From: Pseudomonadota bacterium
GTDB lineage: Bacteria; Desulfobacterota; BSN033; WVXP01; G020346125
NCBI GenBank assembly: GCA_030608745.1
Contig: JAUWDQ010000111.1
Coordinates: 1 to 8,566, forward strand
Direction: 5' to 3'
Length of the DNA: 8,566 bases
Within the stretch, counting starts at the first letter, position 1. The number at the start of each line of letters is the position of its first letter. Shown here in pieces: positions 1 to 5,472 of the stretch. The notes beneath the pieces are model-generated. The model saw only the letters and a program-made list of their open reading frames with translations. It was not told the origin of the DNA and ran no database searches. A program made the translations under genes and the position numbers.

Positions 1-1258
1 CCCGTACTCTCGATACAGTTTCAGTAATATCGACCGGATGTTGAAAGATTCCTTCGGCTTGAAACCGGTAACGAAATTTATCCAAGTTTTGGATGAATCG
101 GGGAGGATCGGGAGGAAATCGGAGAACCTCCAACACTCTCATTTCCCCATCTCCATGGTTGCCCTAAAGAATGCATCCCAGGTAAAAGCAACCTTCGAAA
201 CCACAACGGCCTTGGGGTAATACCCCCTTAGATTGGTCACCGTACCCGTCATTCGACGCCGACATATCGTCAATATCGTTCAGGTAGCGACCTCTCTAGA
301 ACAGGTGGAGGAGTTCCTCAAGACCTTATTGCTTATTTTGTGGATCACCGTTCCCTCAGTGCTGGTTGTTGCCAGTTTAGGAGGGCTATTCTTGGCCAAC
401 AAGGCCCTAAAACCCGTCGATGAAATCACGAAAACAGCCCGGATGATCACTTCAAGGAGCTTGAACCAAAGGATCAAACTGAGAAAGACCAAAGATGAAA
501 TCGGACGATTGACCGAAACCTTCAATGATATGATATCCAGGTTGGGCCAATCTTTTAATCAAATCCGGCAGTTTAGCGCCGATGCCTCCCATGAATTGAG
601 GACCCCCTTAACCATCCTCAAGGGAGAAATAGAAGTGGGTTTGAGGAGAAAGAGGTACCCCGAGGAATATCGGAAGATATTGAACAGTAACCTGGAAGAG
701 GTCAACCACATGTCCCAAATCGTCGATGATCTGCTCTTCCTCTCCAAGGCAGATATGGGGGAGATCCATCTCCAGAAGCACCGGATCAACCTAACAGAAT
801 TGGTATCCGAAGTTTACGCCCAGGCGAAAATGATCGCCACGACCAAGGATATCAAAGTGCATATGAGCAACGATGTGGATGGCGTGGTGATTGGGGATCG
901 GCTCAAGTTGAGGGAACTGCTTCTGAATTTGGTGGATAACGGGGTTAAATACACCCCCGAAGGAGGTGAGATGAGAATCTCCCTTGAGAGGGGTGACAGT
1001 AGATTTAAACTTCGGGTTATGGATAATGGAATCGGAATCGCCCCCGAAGATCAACCTCATATCTTTGACCGCTTTTTCCGGGTAGATAAGGCCAGGTCGA
1101 GGGAGGCCGGGGGAAGCGGTTTGGGCCTGAACATATGCAAGTGGATTGTAGCGGCCCACGGCGGCGAAATCTCCGTCGACAGCGAGATTGGCAAGGGGAG
1201 CATATTTACGGTAACTCTTCCACTAGCTCCCTCCCCATGGGGGGACGACCAGAAGTAA
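1..1258 (+). pseudogene. CusS/QseC-like sensor histidine kinase, 5' truncated by window, interrupted by in-frame TAA
   Basis: The frame is open from base 2, runs to a TAA at 218-220, and continues in the same frame to the TAA at 1256-1258. Before the stop is the end of a periplasmic sensor (FIQVLDESGRI at 83-115). Directly after it comes YPLRLVTVPV, the usual continuation in heavy-metal-type kinases, so this was one gene. Numbering from the TTG at 233, a transmembrane helix covers about residues 31-55, HAMP about 52-105, and the H-box FSADASHELRTPL has the phospho-acceptor His120. The N-box is LLNLVDNGVKYTP, the G1 box DNGIGI lies at 264-269, the F-box is FDRFFRV, and the G2 box GGSGLGL begins at 293. 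The catalytic core looks intact. No Shine-Dalgarno sequence precedes the TTG at 233, the GTG at 305 or the ATG at 443, so a separately translated C-terminal kinase is poorly supported. Its partner is expected to be an OmpR-family regulator encoded upstream. Alternatives are a sequencing error, or a functional gene with readthrough. Confidence 0.75.
214..226. repeat. Inverted repeat centred on the premature stop
   Basis: GGGGTA-A-TACCCC is a perfect inverted repeat with 6-bp arms (214-219 and 221-226) and one central base. The TAA at 218-220 lies inside it. The G and C runs are typical places for base-calling or assembly errors, so this is the first spot to check before accepting the kinase gene as broken. 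Confidence 0.7.
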
Positions 1259-1299
1259 AACCAACCCACCGAGGAGATCCCCTTCACAAGATTAGAGGA

Positions 1300-1328
1300 T
1301 TTTAATTTCGTTTTAATCCCCTCTTAAT
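1300..1328 (+). promoter_or_regulatory. Three 11-bp-phased direct repeats, putative OmpR/PhoB-family operator (PmrA/QseB-like)
   Basis: TTTTAAT occurs at 1300-1306 and 1311-1317, and TCTTAAT at 1322-1328, so the repeats start exactly 11 bp apart. As hexamers they read TTTAAT, TTTAAT, CTTAAT with 5-bp spacers. Known PmrA/BasR/QseB-type boxes are paired (C/T)TTAA(T/G)-like hexamers with 5-bp spacers, bound head to tail by regulator dimers. The last repeat ends 10 bp before TATAAT, where the -35 would be, as in class II activation by PhoB-type regulators. The repeats and phasing are directly visible; the identity of the regulator is inferred. The neighbouring kinase gene makes a cognate two-component regulator the obvious candidate. 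Confidence 0.72.
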
Positions 1329-1338
1329 CTTCCCTCTG

Positions 1339-1344
1339 TATAAT
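1339..1344 (+). promoter_or_regulatory. -10 element of the small P-loop protein/htrA operon promoter
   Basis: A perfect TATAAT lies 42 bp before the ATG at 1386. The position for a -35 with 17-bp spacing (1316-1321, ATCCCC) has no similarity to TTGACA, so the promoter probably depends on an activator bound at the direct repeats just upstream. Transcription would start near 1351. The short leader contains TATGTC (1352-1357) and GACATA (1367-1372), which could form a 6-bp stem just before the ribosome binding site. Confidence 0.7.
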
Positions 1345-1385
1345 TATCTATTATGTCATCGATGAAGACATAGAGGAGGGAGGAG

Positions 1386-1673
1386 ATGTTCTTTAAACTG
1401 ATCTTGGAGGGGGGACATTTGGGGGCCGGCAAGAGTTACGATATCGTGAAATATTTGAGGGGGAGGGATATTGTAGCTGTGCTCACTTGGGCATTTCATA
1501 TTCCCAGGGCAAAGAAAAAGGAGAGCGGAAAGGGCGTTAAGTTGATCAAGGAAATCAGCAAAAGCGAGTATCTGTTAGGGAAGATAAGGGAGCAGAATGA
1601 TCCCTATCTCAATCCGCCCAACCGACGCCTCCATGGAGGCCAAGGGTATACCAGACAAGGGGAAGTGGGATGA
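1386..1673 (+). CDS. Small unrecognised protein with a Walker A (P-loop) motif, first gene of the htrA operon
   Basis: This is a 95-residue basic protein that I do not recognise. Near the N-terminus GHLGAGKS (residues 10-17) is an exact GxxxxGKS Walker A motif placed after a hydrophobic strand (FFKLILEG), as in real P-loop folds. There is no clear Walker B, and the protein is far shorter than any ordinary P-loop NTPase domain. The centre is Lys/Arg-rich (residues about 45-70), followed by a short charged helix-like stretch and a Gly/Asn/Pro/Arg-rich tail from about residue 77. No signal peptide or membrane helix is evident. The start is supported by AGGAGG at 1374-1379, six bases before the ATG. 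The TGA overlaps the htrA start as ATGA, implying translational coupling and a job linked to the protease or to the same stress. Function is unknown, and nucleotide binding is only suggested by the motif. Confidence 0.75.
   Translation: MFFKLILEGGHLGAGKSYDIVKYLRGRDIVAVLTWAFHIPRAKKKESGKGVKLIKEISKSEYLLGKIREQNDPYLNPPNRRLHGGQGYTRQGEVG
1627..1640. repeat. 14-bp perfect palindrome inside the small gene, upstream of htrA
   Basis: GCCTCCATGGAGGC is a perfect 14-bp palindrome in the last part of the small P-loop gene, about 30 bp before the htrA start. It encodes part of the Arg-Leu-His-Gly-Gly stretch, so it may be chance from codons. It could also act as an RNA-RNA contact or a protein site. Confidence 0.4.
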
Positions 1674-3142
1674 TGAAGGGGCTGATACGTTTCAGGAGAA
1701 GATCGTTTTCCGCCCTTATTGCCATTGGCCTTGGATTGGCCTTCATTGGCATCCACAAAGACCTCAGGTCCCTTGAGCTCTTCAAAGGGAAAAAAGAGAA
1801 GGCCACGGTTGAGGCGGAACGCCCTAGGTCCTTTACCAATTTAGCAAAGAAGATGAAGCCCTCGGTGATCAATATCAGATCCACCAAATTAGTCAAACAT
1901 CCGGGGAGGGGTCTCTGGGGACCCTTTGCCCCGAAAAGCCCGTATCGGGATTTTTTCGGGGACGAATTCTTCGAGCGTTTCTTCGGCGAAAGCCCTCCCA
2001 AGGAGTTTCCTCAGAACAGCCTCGGCTCGGGATTCATCATAGATGAAAAGGGATATATCTTGACCAACAACCACGTAATCGAGAAAGCGGATAAGATCAA
2101 GGTCCGACTATCCGACGAGCAGGAGTTCGATGCCGAGGTTGTGGGGCGAGATCCGAAAACCGATATTGCCCTCATAAAAATCGAATCGACCAAACCCCTT
2201 CAACCAGTCACGATGGGCGATTCCGACAAACTGCAGGTGGGAGAATGGCTGATCGCCATCGGGAACCCCTTCGGCCTGGAGCATACCGTTACCGCTGGGA
2301 TCGTTAGTGCAAAAGGTCGAGTGATCGGCTCAGGGCCATACGATGACTTTATTCAAACGGATGCCTCCATCAACCCCGGAAATAGCGGCGGCCCCCTGAT
2401 CAATATGAGGGGAGAAGTTGTTGGCATTAATACCGCCATTATCGCAGGGGGCCACGGAATCGGGTTCGCCATCCCCATCAATATGGCCAAACAGGTCCTC
2501 CCCCAATTGAAGGAAAAGGGGGAGGTTACCAGGGGATGGTTAGGGGTTATGATTCAGCAGGTAACGCCGGAGTTGGCGAAACAGTTCGGACTGGATAAAT
2601 CCGAAGGGGCGTTGGTCGCTCGGGTCATCGAAGATAGCCCGGCGGAAAGAGCCGGGATAAAACGAGAGGATATCATCATCGAATTCGACCACAAGAAAAT
2701 CCACAAGATGAGCGAGCTTCCGAGGATCGTTGCCAATACTCCCGTTGGGAAGCAGGTTGAGGTGAAAATCATCAGGCAAGGGAGGGAGAAAAACCTGAAG
2801 ATTGAGGTGGGGGAGCTGAAGGAGGAAAAAGTTGCTAAGGCGGGGGAATTCACCACAGAAAAAGAATTCGGGCTCACCGTCCAGGGACTTACCCCTGAGA
2901 TCGCGAAGCACTTGGGAATATCCGAAAAAGCCGGGGTCTTAGTGTCAGAGGTAAAGGTGGGCAGTCCAGCCCATGAAGCGGGTATCCGAAGGGGAGATAT
3001 CATAAAAGAGATCGATCGCCAACCCTTCGAGGACTTGAAGGGATATAGACACCACATGGCCAAATTGAAGGGGAAAAATGAGATCCTTATGTTGATTCAA
3101 AGGGAGGAAAACACCTTTTTCGTCGTGCTGAAAAGGAAATAA
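1670..3142 (+). CDS. htrA: HtrA/DegP-family serine protease with two PDZ domains
   Basis: This envelope protease/chaperone degrades misfolded proteins outside the inner membrane. Its 490 residues fit the DegP/DegQ/MucD size range. Residues 12-28 form a hydrophobic segment after a basic start (R7, R9-R11). No clear A-x-A cleavage site follows, so it may be a membrane anchor rather than a cleaved signal. The trypsin-like domain spans about 55-280, with the catalytic triad His135 (LTNNHV), Asp165 (TDIALIK) and Ser239 (GNSGGP). An LA-loop-like insert rich in Phe, Gly and Pro lies at about 72-117. PDZ1 is at about 285-380 (RGWLGV; AGIKREDII) and PDZ2 at about 398-487 (AGIRRGDII). All key residues are present. 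The first of two adjacent ATGs (1670, 1673) is chosen because it gives the ATGA overlap with the small upstream gene; AAGGGGAAG at 1657-1665 can serve as ribosome binding site. It should respond to the regulator binding the repeats at 1300-1328. Confidence 0.95.
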   Translation: MMKGLIRFRRRSFSALIAIGLGLAFIGIHKDLRSLELFKGKKEKATVEAERPRSFTNLAKKMKPSVINIRSTKLVKHPGRGLWGPFAPKSPYRDFFGDEFFERFFGESPPKEFPQNSLGSGFIIDEKGYILTNNHVIEKADKIKVRLSDEQEFDAEVVGRDPKTDIALIKIESTKPLQPVTMGDSDKLQVGEWLIAIGNPFGLEHTVTAGIVSAKGRVIGSGPYDDFIQTDASINPGNSGGPLINMRGEVVGINTAIIAGGHGIGFAIPINMAKQVLPQLKEKGEVTRGWLGVMIQQVTPELAKQFGLDKSEGALVARVIEDSPAERAGIKREDIIIEFDHKKIHKMSELPRIVANTPVGKQVEVKIIRQGREKNLKIEVGELKEEKVAKAGEFTTEKEFGLTVQGLTPEIAKHLGISEKAGVLVSEVKVGSPAHEAGIRRGDIIKEIDRQPFEDLKGYRHHMAKLKGKNEILMLIQREENTFFVVLKRK

Positions 3143-3475
3143 TGGACTGACGGGATGTATCAAAGTATCTGGACGAAATCTGGTCGCTGGCTCAATTTCA
3201 TCCAATACCCCAAGATTTCAAATACCCCCAATAGCAGTATTCATCTATTCAATTTACCCCTTGATTTTTCTCAAAAAAATCGTTCCTTTCAGGTTTATCG
3301 ATTCGCTTCACACAGCCCCTGGGGAAGCAGATATGCAAAAAGGTCACAATTGATCTATTTTCATTCACTTTTTTCACCCCGTTACAGGCCTCTCCATCCT
3401 ATTAGAATTTCCAGTTTTTTTAAATTCGACTATGATTTCATTAGCTTTTCTGGGGTACAGCTCTCTGACGAATTT
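3143..3475. other. AT-rich intergenic stretch without a credible gene
   Basis: Between htrA and the pilB promoters I see no convincing gene. The only plus-strand open frame (112 codons from 3155) has no ribosome binding site, reads as low-quality protein, and runs into the sigma-54 promoter. The sequence is clearly more AT-rich than the genes on either side and has many T-tracts. An AT-rich inverted repeat (GATTTTT at 3263-3269, AAAAATC at 3275-3281) is present, but it lacks a GC stem and a following U-run. No strong terminator for htrA is evident. Binding sites for an enhancer protein would be expected in this stretch, but I found no clear repeat pair. Confidence 0.6.
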
Positions 3476-3491
3476 TGGCATCTATTTTGCT
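3476..3491 (+). promoter_or_regulatory. Sigma-54 (RpoN) promoter upstream of pilB
   Basis: TGGCAT-CTATT-TTGCT matches the -24/-12 consensus TGGCAC-N5-TTGCA/T with one mismatch in the -24 half. The invariant GG (3477-3478) and GC (3489-3490) have the required 10 bases between them. Transcription would start near 3502, giving pilB a leader of about 140 nt. A sigma-54 promoter needs an NtrC-class activator. The PilS kinase at the end of this operon points to PilR. The motif is directly visible; PilR control is inferred from known biology of pilS/pilR. Confidence 0.75.
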
Positions 3492-3536
3492 AACTTTAGC
3501 ACATAGTGTTAAAATAACGCCATTTCCGAAATTTTC

Positions 3537-3565
3537 TTGACAAATTTTGCCCATCCCTTTATTTT
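3537..3565 (+). promoter_or_regulatory. Possible sigma-70-type promoter upstream of pilB
   Basis: A perfect TTGACA (3537-3542) is followed after 17 bp by TATTTT (3560-3565), a 4-of-6 match to TATAAT. It lies downstream of the sigma-54 start point and could give basal pilB transcription with a leader of about 70 nt. The -10 is weak and sits in a T-rich tract, so confidence is moderate. Confidence 0.45.
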
Positions 3566-3618
3566 TATTTTTAGTACCATTATTATTTCGTGCCATTGCA
3601 ACACTAAGCGCGCTATAA

Positions 3619-3638
3619 AACCCCATTCTCAAAGGGTT
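3619..3638 (+). promoter_or_regulatory. Small hairpin overlapping the pilB ribosome binding site
   Basis: AACCC (3619-3623) and GGGTT (3634-3638) can pair around a 10-base loop. The right arm includes most of the Shine-Dalgarno sequence AAAGGG (3631-3636), eight bases before the pilB ATG. The fold could reduce pilB translation, but a 5-bp stem is marginal. Confidence 0.35.
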
Positions 3639-3643
3639 GAATC

Positions 3644-5440
3644 ATGAACGAAAAGATTGGCGAGATAGCCATTGAGGGAAATCTGATTACGTCCCAGCAG
3701 TACCAAAAAGCCACGGAAGAGCAGAAAGTAAAGGGAGGAAGTTTTGGGGCGAGCCTCATTCGGATGGGCATGGTGAAGGAAGACGACCTCCTCTCACTTC
3801 TCAGTAGATATTATAAAGTTCCATCGGTCAGGCTATCCAATATGCAAATAGATACAAAGGTCATCCAATTGGTTCCGGCCAGCATGGCAAAGAAACATCT
3901 CATCATTCCCATCAGCCGAGTTGGGGCGAAGCTGACCATGGCCATGGCGGATCCGAATAACTTCCTCGCCATCGACGAGATTAAATTCATCACGAGCTTC
4001 AATGTAGAACCCGTAGTGGCCTCGGACTACGATATCATCGATGGCATCAAGAAATACTATGGCGGCGGTGGAGGCCTCGCTGGGAAGGGCTCTGTCTCCA
4101 TTGATGTCAGGGATTACACCCTGGACGACGATGATATGAACGCCCTTGAGGAATTCGATGATTCGGATATGATCGATGTGGGCGATTTCGATGCCCTGGT
4201 CACAGGAGCGGTGGATAAGGTGGAGGTGGTGGAAGGAAGCGATGAAGCTGACATGAAAGCGGATGATATCGACGCCCCGGTCATCAAACTGGTAAACGGG
4301 ATTTTGATCAACGCCATTAAATTAGGGGCGAGCGATATACACTTCGAACCCTATGAGAGAACATTCCGGGTTCGGTACCGCGTGGACGGCGTCCTGAGGA
4401 AGGCATTGGGACTGCCCATTCAGATAAAGAATGCTACCGTCTCCCGATTGAAGATCATGTCCAGACTGGATATTGCCGAAAAGAGGCTCCCCCAGGACGG
4501 TCGTATTAAGTTGAGATTTGGAAAGCGGGAAATGGATTTCAGGGTCTCCGTCCTGCCCACCCTCTTCGGGGAAAAAGTAGTCCTTCGTCTCCTCGACAAA
4601 TCGGCCCTCCAGTTGGATATGACGAAATTGGGTTTTGAAGAAGAGACCCTTAGACAATTTCAAGAGGCCATCCATAAACCCGTGGGCATGGTGTTGGTTA
4701 CCGGACCAACGGGAAGCGGGAAAACGACTACCCTATACTCCGCCCTCTCGGAATTGAATAAGGAGAAGGACAATATCATCACTGCCGAGGACCCCATCGA
4801 GTTCAACTTTATGGGGATTAATCAAGTACAGATGCACGAGGAAATTGGTCTGACTTTCGCCTCGGCGTTACGCTCGTTCCTGCGACAGGACCCCGATATC
4901 ATTATGGTGGGGGAGATTCGAGATTTCGAAACGGCCCAGATCGCCACCCAATCCGCCCTCACAGGCCATCTCGTGATGAGTACCCTCCACACCAACGACG
5001 CCCCCGGAACCGTCACCAGGCTCATCGACATGGGGATTGAACCCTTCCTCATCACCTCATCCATCCTTCTCATCCTAGCCCAAAGGTTGGCGAGGAAAAT
5101 CTGCTCAGAATGCAGAGAACCCGTCAAAGTCAATCCGAAATTGCTACTGGGGCTAGGTGTCCCTCGGGGAGCAATAGATGGCTTTACCACTTACAAGGGG
5201 AAGGGATGCTCCCTATGCAGCAACACCGGTTATAAGGGGAGGATCGGCCTTTATGAGGTAATGCCCCTTTGGGATGACCTGAAAGAACTCATCCTGTCCA
5301 GGGCCTCTTCCTTGGACATTAAGAAGGGAGCGATAAGACTGGGGATGAAAACCCTCAGGATGGCCGGCATCGAAAAAATCGCCGAGGGCATGACGACCAT
5401 TGAAGAAGTGTTGAGAACCACCATGGATGATCAGAAATGA
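3644..5440 (+). CDS. pilB: Type IV pilus extension ATPase PilB
   Basis: PilB is the cytoplasmic hexameric ATPase that powers pilin assembly with the PilC platform. The 598 residues show the full family layout. The N-terminal MshEN/T2SSE-N region covers about 1-140 and contains two MshEN-like repeats (K4-Q27 and S33-Y56). A glycine run (140-149) then leads into a highly acidic linker, about 154-210, with 23 Asp/Glu. The N2 domain follows from about 211 (KLGASDIHFEPYE). The ATPase core has Walker A GPTGSGKT (354-361), the Asp box AEDPIEF (381-387), Walker B DPDIIMVGEIRD (416-427) and the His box STLHTND (446-452). The zinc tetracysteine C487/C490 and C522/C525, typical of PilB/GspE and absent from PilT, separates it from retraction ATPases. 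The ATG at 3644 follows AAAGGG with good spacing. It heads the operon with pilT 32 bp downstream. The MshEN repeats lack the leading Arg and other consensus positions, so c-di-GMP binding is uncertain. Confidence 0.96.
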   Translation: MNEKIGEIAIEGNLITSQQYQKATEEQKVKGGSFGASLIRMGMVKEDDLLSLLSRYYKVPSVRLSNMQIDTKVIQLVPASMAKKHLIIPISRVGAKLTMAMADPNNFLAIDEIKFITSFNVEPVVASDYDIIDGIKKYYGGGGGLAGKGSVSIDVRDYTLDDDDMNALEEFDDSDMIDVGDFDALVTGAVDKVEVVEGSDEADMKADDIDAPVIKLVNGILINAIKLGASDIHFEPYERTFRVRYRVDGVLRKALGLPIQIKNATVSRLKIMSRLDIAEKRLPQDGRIKLRFGKREMDFRVSVLPTLFGEKVVLRLLDKSALQLDMTKLGFEEETLRQFQEAIHKPVGMVLVTGPTGSGKTTTLYSALSELNKEKDNIITAEDPIEFNFMGINQVQMHEEIGLTFASALRSFLRQDPDIIMVGEIRDFETAQIATQSALTGHLVMSTLHTNDAPGTVTRLIDMGIEPFLITSSILLILAQRLARKICSECREPVKVNPKLLLGLGVPRGAIDGFTTYKGKGCSLCSNTGYKGRIGLYEVMPLWDDLKELILSRASSLDIKKGAIRLGMKTLRMAGIEKIAEGMTTIEEVLRTTMDDQK

Positions 5441-5472
5441 GCATGAAGGCTTGATTCGAGAGGGAGGGGAAA

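Noticed and set aside
233..1258. Independent kinase gene starting at TTG 233
   Set aside because: No Shine-Dalgarno sequence, and homology-like sensor sequence continues in frame upstream of the TAA, so this is the downstream half of an interrupted gene.
1353..1373. Six-codon leader peptide (ATG to TAG) before the P-loop gene
   Set aside because: It would start almost at the predicted transcription start with no room for a ribosome binding site.
2554..3063. Long minus-strand frames inside htrA and the pil genes
   Set aside because: They lie opposite strongly coding plus-strand sequence with clear catalytic motifs, and their translations show no domain.
3263..3281. AT-rich inverted repeat as an htrA terminator
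   Set aside because: Stem of A/T pairs only, 120 bp past the stop, with no following U-run.
3155..3493. 112-codon plus-strand open frame after htrA
   Set aside because: No ribosome binding site, protein rich in Ser/Phe/Tyr/His without recognisable pattern, lies in AT-rich DNA, and its end overlaps the sigma-54 promoter. Best read as a chance frame.
3614..3619. TATAAA as a -10 element for pilB
   Set aside because: No matching -35 at proper spacing, and the start point would leave almost no leader before the ATG.
3441..3632. 63-codon minus-strand open frame in the pilB promoter region
   Set aside because: Covers the promoter elements, low-complexity Lys/Asn/Gly composition, no ribosome binding site.
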